DNA of 64,000 bases from Canicola haemoglobinophilus (GCF_002015075.1 NZ_MUXZ01000004.1:29020-93019); one strand, 5' to 3'. Positions 44,669 to 53,616 are shown, numbered from the stretch's first letter. Numbers and translations are program-made. The notes: a model not told the origin generated them from the sequence alone.

Positions 44669-45770
44669 CGTCTAGTACAACCTCCCAGCCTTCGTGCCAT
44701 GTTAATGCCACTTTTTGACCTACCGAGTGATCGATATGTGGATCGTCTTCGTTGAAGAATTCACTTACTAAGACTTTCATATTGTTGTGATCAAGGATAA
44801 TGCTTGATTCTAAAGTCATGCCTTTATAACTACGATCAGCAACATGTCCAATGATTGCTTTAGAACTTTCATTTTCATCAAGCTCCTCAATAACAATATC
44901 TTCTGGACGTAATAAAACTTTGAGTTTTTGATTTGGTTGAACATCTAAATCTGTATAGATTTCACAAATGCGACCTTCTACATTTGCTTTAACTGTTTTT
45001 TCATTTGTGCGTTCAATAACAGTTGCATCAAAAATATTGATTTCACCGATAAATTTAGCCACAAATAAATTTTTGGGATCCTCATAAATATCACGAGGAG
45101 TACCACCTTGTTGAACTGTCCCTTTATTCATTACGATAATACGATCAGACATGGTCAATGCTTCTTCTTGATCGTGAGTAACGAAAATAAAGGTAATGCC
45201 GAGTTGGCGTTGTAATGCTTTCAACTCATTTTGCATTTCTTTACGCAATTTATAATCAAGAGCAGATAAAGATTCATCGAGTAATAACACTTTTGGTTTA
45301 TTTACTACCGCTCTTGCAATAGCAATACGTTGTTGCTGACCCCCAGAAAGTTGAGTTGGCTTGCGATCAGCCATTTCTTCTAAGCGAACCATGCGTAATG
45401 CTTCCATTACACGAGGTTTAATCTCAGCATTTGGTACTTTTTGCATACGTAAACCAAAGGCCACATTTTCAAAAATTGTCATATGTGGGAATAGGGCATA
45501 ACTTTGGAATACGGTGTTGACAGGACGGCGCTCTGCTGGCACATCTGTCACATCTTCACCATCAAGAATAATACGACCTTCATTTAACTCTTCAAACCCT
45601 GCAATGAGGCGCAATACGGTTGTTTTACCGCAACCTGAAGGGCCGAGAATTGTTAAGAATTCACCGTTGTTAATTGTTAAATTGAAGTTGTTGATGATAG
45701 TTTTTGTATCATAAGACTTAGTAAGAGAATGAAGCTCAATAATAGGCTTGTTTTGAACTGTATTTTCCAC
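44652..45770 (-). CDS. potA: Polyamine ABC transporter ATPase PotA
   Basis: A 372-residue ATPase: Walker A GPSGCGKTTVLR (around 40), Q-loop FQSYALFPHMT, signature LSGGQQQRIA (around 142), Walker B VLLLDESLSALD and H-loop VTHDQEE. The C-terminal TOBE-type regulatory region is present (from about 250). Note DESLSALD where most homologues have DEPLSALD. The start codon is GTG at 45770. GGGAG lies a little far upstream (about 13 bases), so start efficiency may be modest. First gene of potABCD. Confidence 0.95.
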   Translation of the reverse strand: MENTVQNKPIIELHSLTKSYDTKTIINNFNLTINNGEFLTILGPSGCGKTTVLRLIAGFEELNEGRIILDGEDVTDVPAERRPVNTVFQSYALFPHMTIFENVAFGLRMQKVPNAEIKPRVMEALRMVRLEEMADRKPTQLSGGQQQRIAIARAVVNKPKVLLLDESLSALDYKLRKEMQNELKALQRQLGITFIFVTHDQEEALTMSDRIIVMNKGTVQQGGTPRDIYEDPKNLFVAKFIGEINIFDATVIERTNEKTVKANVEGRICEIYTDLDVQPNQKLKVLLRPEDIVIEELDENESSKAIIGHVADRSYKGMTLESSIILDHNNMKVLVSEFFNEDDPHIDHSVGQKVALTWHEGWEVVLDDEDDQ

Positions 45771-46252
45771 TAGCTTTGGTTTTCTCCCTAATGGACCTGA
45801 ATTATTCAGGTATTGAGTAGAAATAAAAAGCTCACAATGAAATTGTAAGCGCCCTTAATGTTGAATGGCTAATGATATAGCTATTAACTCATAATGAAAA
45901 GTAATAACTTAATTTTCCGATATTATGTGGCAGTTGCACAATGATTAAATAGCAGATTATCGTAGGGACGCCACGCTGGCATCCGAATAAAAAATTCTTT
46001 TCAAATCAAATAATTGTGATGATATTTGAAACGGACGCTAGCGTGGCGTTCCTATTTTACTGCTTTAATGTTTTGTGCATTTGCATACATAATGCCGTAA
46101 AATTGAAAACTGTCGCACATTATACTCAGTTATGATTAGCTTGTAACGCAATTAGAGCAAATTAGTTTTTATATTTTTAATAAATTAAATTCTTATTCAA
46201 TTTTTTAGCGATATTCTTTATAATCAGCCATTTTTAAACAAGGTTAAGGGAA
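45771..46252. other. 482-base non-coding gap between potA and yfhL
   Basis: No credible coding frame was seen. The gap should hold the divergent promoters of potABCD and the ferredoxin gene. It contains a GC-rich inverted-repeat element at 45963-46054 that stands out from the AT-rich surroundings, and otherwise plain AT-rich DNA. Confidence 0.7.
45963..46054. repeat. Inverted-repeat element of about 92 bases (REP/MITE-like)
   Basis: Two 23-base arms (45963-45985 and 46032-46054) are reverse complements with three mismatches. Their shared core is ACGCCACGCT, followed by GGC or AGC. They flank a 46-base AT-rich spacer. The arms are GC-rich in an AT-rich gap, as for a mobile palindromic repeat. 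There is no coding capacity and no T run. Class unknown; REP-like or a miniature inverted-repeat element are the obvious candidates. Confidence 0.75.
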
Positions 46253-46513
46253 ATGGCACTATTCATCACGAACAAATGCACAAACTGCGATATGTGCTTA
46301 CCTGAATGCCCTAATGACGCAATTTCAATCGGCGATGAAATTTATGTAATCGCCCCCGCACTTTGTACTGAATGTATCGGACATTACGACACTCCAACTT
46401 GTCAAAAAGTTTGCCCTATCACTAACTGCATCAAAACCGATCCCAACCATATCGAAACCGAAGAACAACTTTGGGAGCGTTTTGTTTTAATTCATCATGC
46501 GGATAAATTTTGA
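46253..46513 (+). CDS. yfhL: YfhL-family 2[4Fe-4S] ferredoxin
   Basis: An 86-residue bacterial-type ferredoxin. The first cluster motif is CTNCDMCLPECPNDAI (residues 9-24). The second is the extended CTECIGHYDTPTCQKVCPITNC. The insertion between the second and third cysteines of the second motif is typical of the YfhL/Alv-type ferredoxins. It is a cytoplasmic electron carrier of unspecified partner. AAGGTTAAGGG lies upstream. It appears to be monocistronic. Confidence 0.93.
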   Translation: MALFITNKCTNCDMCLPECPNDAISIGDEIYVIAPALCTECIGHYDTPTCQKVCPITNCIKTDPNHIETEEQLWERFVLIHHADKF

Positions 46514-46591
46514 CATCCTCCCCTAAGGACAAAAATTCCGACTAAATTTGCTACATAATGTCGAAATTGTGGCTGGTTATTTTGGTCTATG

Positions 46592-46624
46592 AAAAAAAAT
46601 AGGACGTTTGAACACGTCCTATTT
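46592..46624 (-). terminator. Intrinsic terminator of the adhesin gene
   Basis: AAATAGGACGT (46597-46607) pairs perfectly with ACGTCCTATTT (46614-46624). On the minus strand the stem is followed by the complement of the A run 46592-46599, a T tract. It lies 18 bases past the adhesin stop. Confidence 0.88.
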
Positions 46625-46642
46625 GTTTATATTGATGTTTGA

Positions 46643-49600
46643 TTACCAAGTATAACCGACACCTGCACCTACAGAGGTTTGTTTATCGCCATGTCCTAAG
46701 CTGAACTTGACGATAACTTTACCGTTGTCAGACACTCTAGAATATCCCATCGCAAAGGCTTGAGTTCCCATATAATGCCCCGTTGCTAAACTTAACGTAC
46801 TCTTACCAGGTAAGAATACCTGCGGTAAGTTAGCCTGCGCAACTGCTTGAGCGACGCCAGCACGCATATTCTTATCTACAGTATTGATTTGGCTTTGTAA
46901 TCCATCAATACGTGAAGCATTGCTTTGGATAGCTAAGTTAGTTTGATACAACTGAGCACCATTGACAGCTTGTTTACTATGTTCAGAAACTTCACCTGGT
47001 GCAACGTTATTTAACACAGTAGGATCAACTACAGGATCAGTATTAGATTGTCCTACATGCACTAACGAAAGAACCGCATCTTTACTTTTCTCTTCTGCTT
47101 TAGGATCTACTGTGCCATCAGCTTTGACATCTTTAGCTTTATAATATTTACCGTCTACATTAACAAGACGATTACCCTCTTTGTCGGTAAACACCAACGG
47201 TCCTAAAACACCATTTTTAACATCTTCATAGGTTTTCTTGACCGCACTTTCTGTCGCAGCACGACCAGCATTATCACCTTTGCCATAATCTTTTGCAGTA
47301 ACATCACGAGCTTCTAAACCAGTTAATTTACCGCCTTTATCAGTTACTTCAACAATTACTTTATTATTGTTGTTACCATCAGATTTAGCCAACGTCAATT
47401 TACCAGCCTCTAGCTTGCTTTCGTTGTCTCCACTACTTAAAACTACATCAGTGGCAGTAATACTATTGCTATTGCCGTTTTCATCAGTAATCACCGAACC
47501 TTTTACGCTAACATCATGTGAATTGCCCTGTTCATCGGCAATCACTACGCCATCAGGGGCTAGATCCGTTGTTACATCAGGGTTAGCCTCATCTGTAATA
47601 GAAAGGGCTTTGAACTCTGGTTTATCCGCAATTTTAATCACAACCTGATTATTCTTAATTTCAGTCGCAACATTCTTCGCACTAAATCCTTCTGTGACCG
47701 CTTTTTTAGATTTCGCTAATGCTTCTTTGTACTTAGCATCGTAATCGGCTTTGTTAGGCGCACCATCTGCTGGCACATCAGTGATACCCATTTCTTTAAG
47801 TACAGCATCTTTCGCTTCTTTATTTAAGTCTTTACCAACAATAGATACTTTTTCGCCTAAGTTTTTATGAATATCATCACCCACATTTGCACCGAAATCC
47901 AAACCAGCTTTAGCCAGTGCCGCCACATCAGACCCCGTAGCAACATTATCTTTTTTCTCTGCTAATGTTCCGTTGTTGTCAATAAGTTGCTTAATAGCAC
48001 TCGCCGCTTGATCTTTATCAGTTGAAGCGTCTTTGCCTAAAATGCTTTCTACGTTTCCAATCGTGATCGGATCTTTGCCCTCACCTTTTGGCATAACATT
48101 CACAATCACATCTTTATTAGCTATTTCATTTAGCGAATTCGGTTTAGTCGCATCTTTTGGCTTATATTTGCCCTCTTTGGAATCATAATAATAATTGTTT
48201 AACTCAGATTCTTTATACAACTTATTATCTAATCCTCTTACCACTTTTTCAGGATCTTTACCTTTCGTTGCATATTCAAACGGTTGCCCCGAGGTTGCTT
48301 CTTTGATTCTCGCATCTACATAGTTTTTATTGGCTGCAATGCTACCATCAGTTTCATCGGCCGTTATATCCGCTAAACCGTTGATTCTACCTCTTGCTTT
48401 ACCCGTTTCATCGTGAGCAAAATCAATCGAAGGACCATGCTGCTCATTTCCTGCGTTGATGACAACAGAATCCGTGCCTTTTTGATCAGTGAGTGATAGT
48501 TTACCTGCGGCCAATGTAGAAGAACCATTCTCGCCCTCTACATTCACACCCTCGGCACTCACATTACTACTATTGCCATCGGAATCGCTGATCGCAATTC
48601 CCTCTTTATCAATGATATTGCTCTTATCATCATCAGCAATAATTAGCCCTGTTGCATCAATATTGTTGCGGTTATTTTTGTCGTCAACAATCTCTGCACC
48701 GTCCGCACCATACTTAGCATTTCCCCGGCCATCTTGAGTTTCAAATGATAAATTATCCGCACTTAACTCAGAAGAACCATTCTCGCCCTCTACGTTCACA
48801 CCATTCGCACTTAAGCTACTGCTATTGCCATCGGCATCGTTAACTGAAACGCCGTCTTTATCAATAACATTGCTCTTATGACCGTCGGCAATATTTATAC
48901 CATCTGGATCAATTGCAACAGAATCGTCCGATTTTGGATCAGTTACATCAATGCCTTTAAACTCAGGTCGCTCTGCAACTTTAATAGAAATTTCTTTGCC
49001 GTCCGTTGTGGTAATAACATTCTTATCGCTAAACCGATCAGTAATCGCTTTAGTCGCATTTTGTAACGCTTTCTCGTAATCACTTCTTTTCGAGTCTGAA
49101 GTATCAGGCATCTGAGTTAGCCCCATATCGCTTAACACTTTCTGTTGTGCTTGCTCAAACAACGTTTTGTTTCCGACGATTGCCAAGGTATCCGTTAATT
49201 TTTTGTGAACATTCGTACCCGTATTGCCTGCAAAGTTCAAGCCAGCAATCGCAACCGCCTGTAAATCGCCCACTGTCGCCACTTTGTTAAGTGCGGTGCC
49301 TGTAAACGAAGAATTATCTTTAACAAGCTCTGTGATCTTAGTTGTTGCATTGGCAACATCGATTGCGTCTGGTTTAGCTAAGTTACCTTTCGATCCACTC
49401 GTATAATTACCTGTCAACCCTAAACCGCTTGCCACATTGCCAACAGATAACGCAAGGTGATCAGGCGTTATTTTGCTTGCGGCAATCGTAACGTTCATCG
49501 TTTGATCAGGTCTTAAAGAATTCACTATTTGACCTTTTGCTGTCATGTAACCCTTTCCATCTTGATAAGTTGCATCTTTTAACTCATCTTTTTTATACAA

Positions 49601-51685
49601 CTTACCATCACGCCCTTTGACCACTTCAACTTCTTTGCCGTTTTCATTCAGCATAAACACAAACGGTCTGTTCGCATCAACCTCATTCACCTTATTGGTT
49701 AACTTATCATTGGCTTCTTTCACTTGATCGTCAACGTATTTTTTATTCGCTGCATCGTAATCAGCTATCGGCGTTGCAACGTTGCTGATTTTCACTTTAT
49801 CATTATCTTTAGTAAATACGACCGCACTTCCGCCCACTTTGAATGTTGTTGCCGAACCGCCATTACCAAAGGTAATGCTGTTGTTAGCATCATGCCCCAC
49901 ACTTGCTAAATTGGTTAGATTACTCGCCAATTGGATTTCTAATGTGTTAGTGGTTGTATTAGCTTTAACATTAATATTGTTTTTCGCTGTGCTGGTCGGT
50001 GCGGTATCGCCCTCGCCCTGAATTTTCAAAGTTTCATCGAGTTTTCTCGTGATAACTTCAGAAGCGTTGTTGCCTGTGAATTTTAATCCTTTATTGACCG
50101 CACTTATTAACTGTTCCACCGCACTGGTTACATTTGTTGCACCACTATTTAACTCACCGCCTTCAACTTTAGTAAATGTTTTAGGCTTAAATGTTTTGTT
50201 GTCTGTATTTACTTCAACACCCAATGTTGTGGCTAAATCCGTCAATTGTTTGCCTGAAACCGCCTCTGTGCTTGATGTGGTTAAATTTGCGTTCGCTAAA
50301 CCTGTGATATTACCTGTATTGCCATCACCTACGGCAAACTCGCCGAAGTTTGGTTTCCATTGATTGCCAGAGCCTGTGTAAAGTTTACCCGTTGACGGAT
50401 CGTAACCAAATGCGGATAAATTAGCCGTTGTTTTTGAATCACTACCAATTGCTACACTTTCTTTTGTGGTAACAGTTGCACCACGTCCGATTGCAACACC
50501 ACGGTTTAAATGTACTCTTGAATTTTTACCTATGGCAACCGCCGCCCACGTGATACCTTGGGCTTCACCATTATTACCTTTATTTGACGCATCAACAGTG
50601 TCTCCAACCCAAGCTTTATCCCCGATAATAACGGATCCTTTTGCGATAGTTGTGGTCTGACCACTTTGTACAAAACTACCCGTACCGTTATTACCAATCA
50701 CTACAGACGCTTCATTAGCTTTTATACCATAACCTATACTGATTGAATAATTTGAGCTTGCGAAGGCATTATGACCTAGTGCAATTGCATCGATAGCATC
50801 GGAAGCGGTTGTTGCGTTTACACCGATTGCAATTGTATGCCCCGTTGATCCTGAGGCATTGGCAAGAAGACCAATGGCAATTGATGAATTAGCGGAGGAT
50901 TTTGCGCGATCACCAAGTGCTACTGAAAAGTTAGCACTTGCGTTAGCCTCGTTACCAAGTGCGGTCGCTCTGTGGAAAGAATAGGAACCTGAACCTAAAG
51001 ACACTGACTGTCCACCATAGGCATTTGCACTTGCCCCCAGTGCTACAGATTTTAAACCTTTCGCCTTTGCTCTAAATCCCACGGCGACTGCTTGCCCGTA
51101 GTTGGCTAAAGTGTCTGCTTGATTATTTAGGGTTATTTTACTACCATCTTCTTTTAAATCCCCCTCAGCTTCTGAGTCAGTACCAATTGCAACCCCAAAT
51201 CGATGAACTTTATCTTTTCCTATCTCCGATATAGTGCAAGTTGCACCACATTTGGAGATATCTAATCCTCTTCCATTTCCATAGTTCTTTGAACTAGGAT
51301 TCAAAATAATCGAACCTAAAGCTCCGAGCTTGTCGTTTGCACTCTTAAATGTATCTTCAGTACCGTGTGGTGCGATAATATGCGGATCACTGTTATTAGT
51401 AAATACTATATTTGTACTTGTAGCATAAGTTTTAACTGCACCTAAATAACTTAACGTACCTAGCACCCCAATCGCAGAATATTTAAGAGCGGTCTTATTT
51501 TTAGCAAAAATACCCATCGCCAACGTTACTGGGTTTAAGGCAAAAGATAAATTATGTTGAGAATTGATTTTGCTTGGTTTTATCGCTGAATTTGTAGAAG
51601 ATTTACGTTGCCCCGTCGCTAATTCCGAAACCACAACAAACGTATTTAACGTTTTGCTCCAAATAACACGAAAAATTTTGTTCAT
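46643..51685 (-). CDS. Trimeric autotransporter adhesin (YadA/Hia superfamily)
   Basis: A 1680-residue type Vc surface protein. The N-terminus has the extended signal region of large autotransporters (MNKIFRVIWSKTLNTFVVVS) with a hydrophobic core and a likely cleavage near residue 88. Residues about 190-440 are YadA-type head repeats (SVALGASANAYG, SSIAIGLLANASG), followed by a neck (STEAVSGKQLTDLATTLGVE). The long stalk has three KLYK/KYYK-type modules (near 698, 1157 and 1518) and repeated DSDGNSS / GVNVEGENGSS units (near 950-970 and 1035-1055). The last ~60 residues (from LPQVFLPGKS) form the YadA membrane anchor and end in GYTW, with a terminal aromatic residue. It probably mediates host-cell adhesion. 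The exact relation to Hia, Hsf or Cha is not settled. Confidence 0.93.
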   Translation of the reverse strand: MNKIFRVIWSKTLNTFVVVSELATGQRKSSTNSAIKPSKINSQHNLSFALNPVTLAMGIFAKNKTALKYSAIGVLGTLSYLGAVKTYATSTNIVFTNNSDPHIIAPHGTEDTFKSANDKLGALGSIILNPSSKNYGNGRGLDISKCGATCTISEIGKDKVHRFGVAIGTDSEAEGDLKEDGSKITLNNQADTLANYGQAVAVGFRAKAKGLKSVALGASANAYGGQSVSLGSGSYSFHRATALGNEANASANFSVALGDRAKSSANSSIAIGLLANASGSTGHTIAIGVNATTASDAIDAIALGHNAFASSNYSISIGYGIKANEASVVIGNNGTGSFVQSGQTTTIAKGSVIIGDKAWVGDTVDASNKGNNGEAQGITWAAVAIGKNSRVHLNRGVAIGRGATVTTKESVAIGSDSKTTANLSAFGYDPSTGKLYTGSGNQWKPNFGEFAVGDGNTGNITGLANANLTTSSTEAVSGKQLTDLATTLGVEVNTDNKTFKPKTFTKVEGGELNSGATNVTSAVEQLISAVNKGLKFTGNNASEVITRKLDETLKIQGEGDTAPTSTAKNNINVKANTTTNTLEIQLASNLTNLASVGHDANNSITFGNGGSATTFKVGGSAVVFTKDNDKVKISNVATPIADYDAANKKYVDDQVKEANDKLTNKVNEVDANRPFVFMLNENGKEVEVVKGRDGKLYKKDELKDATYQDGKGYMTAKGQIVNSLRPDQTMNVTIAASKITPDHLALSVGNVASGLGLTGNYTSGSKGNLAKPDAIDVANATTKITELVKDNSSFTGTALNKVATVGDLQAVAIAGLNFAGNTGTNVHKKLTDTLAIVGNKTLFEQAQQKVLSDMGLTQMPDTSDSKRSDYEKALQNATKAITDRFSDKNVITTTDGKEISIKVAERPEFKGIDVTDPKSDDSVAIDPDGINIADGHKSNVIDKDGVSVNDADGNSSSLSANGVNVEGENGSSELSADNLSFETQDGRGNAKYGADGAEIVDDKNNRNNIDATGLIIADDDKSNIIDKEGIAISDSDGNSSNVSAEGVNVEGENGSSTLAAGKLSLTDQKGTDSVVINAGNEQHGPSIDFAHDETGKARGRINGLADITADETDGSIAANKNYVDARIKEATSGQPFEYATKGKDPEKVVRGLDNKLYKESELNNYYYDSKEGKYKPKDATKPNSLNEIANKDVIVNVMPKGEGKDPITIGNVESILGKDASTDKDQAASAIKQLIDNNGTLAEKKDNVATGSDVAALAKAGLDFGANVGDDIHKNLGEKVSIVGKDLNKEAKDAVLKEMGITDVPADGAPNKADYDAKYKEALAKSKKAVTEGFSAKNVATEIKNNQVVIKIADKPEFKALSITDEANPDVTTDLAPDGVVIADEQGNSHDVSVKGSVITDENGNSNSITATDVVLSSGDNESKLEAGKLTLAKSDGNNNNKVIVEVTDKGGKLTGLEARDVTAKDYGKGDNAGRAATESAVKKTYEDVKNGVLGPLVFTDKEGNRLVNVDGKYYKAKDVKADGTVDPKAEEKSKDAVLSLVHVGQSNTDPVVDPTVLNNVAPGEVSEHSKQAVNGAQLYQTNLAIQSNASRIDGLQSQINTVDKNMRAGVAQAVAQANLPQVFLPGKSTLSLATGHYMGTQAFAMGYSRVSDNGKVIVKFSLGHGDKQTSVGAGVGYTW
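50592..50920 (-). repeat. Adhesin head segment shared with the downstream-lying partial copy
   Basis: These 329 bases (codons about 256-364 of the adhesin) match 51944-52278 with three substitutions and one 6-base difference, about 99% identity in the same orientation. All three substitutions change the amino acid (A/T, S/L, I/V in gene order), and the 6-base addition keeps the frame. Confidence 0.95.
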
Positions 51686-51885
51686 AGATTTTACCTTTCA
51701 TTCACTTATGAAATAACTAACTCACTTATCATTAAATAGCTTAATTGATTTTTTTTAAAATAATCTAAGCAATAAACATTTAATCGTTGCGTTGCAAGTG
51801 GCGAAAGAGAAATAATAAAAGAATGAAGGTATCTAGCCTCTAAGCTTTAACAATTCTCATTTAACCATCATTGCATAATAATACA

Positions 51886-52347
51886 TCAACTGTTAAAAGT
51901 CCAGTTACCCTCTGCTTCATTTCCATTACCTGCTTTTGACTTCTCAACAGTGTCTCCAACCCAAGCTTTATCCCCGATAATAACGGATCCTTTTGCGACA
52001 GTTGTGGTCTGACCACTTTGTACAAAACTACCCGTACCGTTATTACCAATCACTACAGACGCTTCATTAGCTTTTATACCATAACCTATACTGATTGAAT
52101 AATTTGAGCTTGCGAAGGCATTATGACCTAGTGCAATTGCATCGATAGCATCGGAAGCGGTTGTTGCGTTTACACCGATTGCAATTGTATGCCCATGCCC
52201 CGTTAATCCTGAGGCATTGGCAAGAAGACCAATGGCAATTGATGAATTAGCGGAGGATTTTGTGCGATCACCAAGTGCCTTCACATCTCGTCTTAGATTT
52301 GTTCTCAATGAACGTTTGGATAATGTTTTTTTATTTTTTCTCGCCAT
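51886..52347 (-). pseudogene. Truncated adhesin fragment (partial head domain)
   Basis: A 153-codon frame that starts with a basic 23-residue stretch (MARKNKKTLSKRSLRTNLRR) unlike the adhesin. It enters the head-repeat sequence at LGDRTKSSANSSIAIG and runs nearly identical to the neighbouring adhesin to VGDTV. It then continues as a diverged but related sequence (EKSKAGNGNEAEGNW) and stops. It lacks signal, stalk and anchor, so it cannot be an autotransporter. Because the end beyond the shared block is related but not identical, it looks like the remnant of a second adhesin allele or a donor cassette, not a simple recent tandem duplication. Confidence 0.85.
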
Positions 52348-52639
52348 TTATATTCGTTACTCGCAAATTTATTCTTCTTCCACCGCACTTACCGTTATAT
52401 TGAATGCAATGCGTCTATTCTATCGCTTAATTTTTAAACAAAATGAGGATTAGAATTGGTCTACTTATACATTAATTTTTGAGCCTATCAACCTATTTTA
52501 TTGATAGGAAAATCCAAAAAAAACGAACAAAATCAATGAGTTAGAAATTGAAAAAATTTTTTGATAAAAAAGCGCGGTGAAAATATTGGATTGTTTAAAA
52601 ATCATTCCTAAGCGTGAGTTAAAAAGACGTTATTTTTTT
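52348..52639. other. Non-coding gap between adhesin fragment and hflD remnant
   Basis: No credible gene. One uptake sequence (ACCGCACTT near 52382) and a near-miss GCGCGGTG (around 52572) are present in otherwise AT-rich DNA. Confidence 0.6.
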
Positions 52640-53010
52640 CTAAGAAAAAGCCAAAGAGGAATAAATTTGTTGTGCCGTGGCGATCAATTTGCGGCGTGAG
52701 AATAAAAATTGCCATTTTGTACCGCCCATTTGTCGCCAAAGTACTGCCGAGCGAATGCCCGCCAGCAGACAAGCACGAATACGATTTTGTATGCTTAGTT
52801 GTTGTAGATAAAGTGGGAAACCTTGAACTTGAATACGTGCCCCTAAAGGGCTGATGATGTCAACATAGATAGAGGCTAGAGTCGAAAGCATTTGTTCATC
52901 AAGCAAATTGTAGTGGGTAAGTTGTGTGGGTAAATATTGGATACGGCGTGTTAGCTCTGCTTTGGCGTGTGGATTTTTATGCAGTTTACTTGCTAGTGCT
53001 AAAACGCCTA
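52640..53010 (-). pseudogene. hflD: hflD remnant (C-terminal part only)
   Basis: The minus-strand frame encodes the C-terminal ~120 residues of HflD (lysogenization regulator, about 205-213 residues in full). It includes LSTLASIYVDIISPLGARIQ, RACLLAGIRSAVLWRQMGG and SRRKLIATAQQIYSSL. The match begins near ALASKLHKNPHAKAELT at about 53010. Upstream of that point the DNA is pepT sequence in the opposite orientation, so the N-terminal ~90 residues and the promoter are gone. An internal ATG at 52906 gives an 88-codon frame, but a functional product is unlikely. Confidence 0.85.
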
Positions 53011-53573
53011 CAGGCGCTGCAAAAGGACGAATGATTAATGTCTTGGCGCTTGCTTGTGAATTTCAGCAAGGATTTCCTCCTGATGAAGTACCAGAAAAAA
53101 CCAATGATAGAGAAGGATTTTTTCATCTTGCTAATTTTATTGGTGATTTAGAAAGAGTGGAATTGCACTACTTAATTCGTGATTTTAGCGATGTTAATTT
53201 TGAACAACGTAAAGCATTTTTAACTATGCTTGTGGTGGATTTTAATCGACATAAAAAACTTCGTCATAAAGTAGAATTGAGTATTACTGATCAATATAGC
53301 AATATGTATGATTGCGTTAAAAAAGTTCCTCAATCTGTCTTTTTAGCTGAAAAAGCTATTAAAGCATCTGGCATTGAGCCTATTCACAAAGTCTGTCGAG
53401 GAGGAACTCTTGGTGCAAAAGTGGCAGAAAAGGGTATTGCTTGCCCAAATATTTTTAGTGGTGGGTATAACTTTAATAGTAAACACGAACTGATTACTTT
53501 AGAAGGTATGCAAGATGCTACTCATGTCCTTGTGCAAATTTGTCGCTTAGCTATTGAAATGATGAAAATGTAA
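53009..53573 (+). pseudogene. pepT: pepT remnant (C-terminal part only)
   Basis: From about 53009 the plus strand encodes the C-terminal ~187 residues of peptidase T (tripeptide aminopeptidase, about 410 residues in full). It starts at TGAAKGRMINVLALA and includes EGFFHLANFIGDLERVELHY, IEPIHKVCRGGTLGAK and CPNIFSGGYNFNSKHELITL. The frame is open from 52926, but those first ~28 codons are antisense hflD sequence. The missing N-terminal half holds most metal ligands and the catalytic residues, so the product cannot be an active peptidase. Confidence 0.87.
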
Positions 53574-53581
53574 AGAAAACA

Positions 53582-53616
53582 AAAAAGAAGAGATCAAATG
53601 CCTATCTCTTCTTTTT
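53582..53616. terminator. Bidirectional terminator between pepT remnant and ubiF
   Basis: AAAAAGAAGAGAT (53582-53594) pairs perfectly with ATCTCTTCTTTTT (53604-53616) around a nine-base loop. The A and T ends provide T tracts on both strands. It lies between convergent coding ends. Confidence 0.85.

Noticed and set aside
45963..46054. Interpreting the inverted repeat as a plain transcription terminator
   Set aside because: The spacer is 46 bases long, and no T run follows on either strand. No gene ends next to it, since the flanking genes diverge from here.
46962..50660. Several plus-strand open frames inside the adhesin gene (for example near 47367, 48489 and 50049)
   Set aside because: They are antisense shadows of a well-supported 1680-codon gene. 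They are rich in Ser, Ala, Pro and Val from reversed codons, with no family signature or ribosome-binding site.
51751..51760. The T run upstream of the adhesin as a promoter switch
   Set aside because: It is short (about eight bases) and lies in ordinary AT-rich leader DNA, with no clear -10/-35 spacing that it would alter.
52926..53008. Reading the pepT remnant as a 215-codon gene starting at 52926
   Set aside because: The first ~28 codons are the complement of hflD coding sequence. Homology to PepT begins only near 53009.
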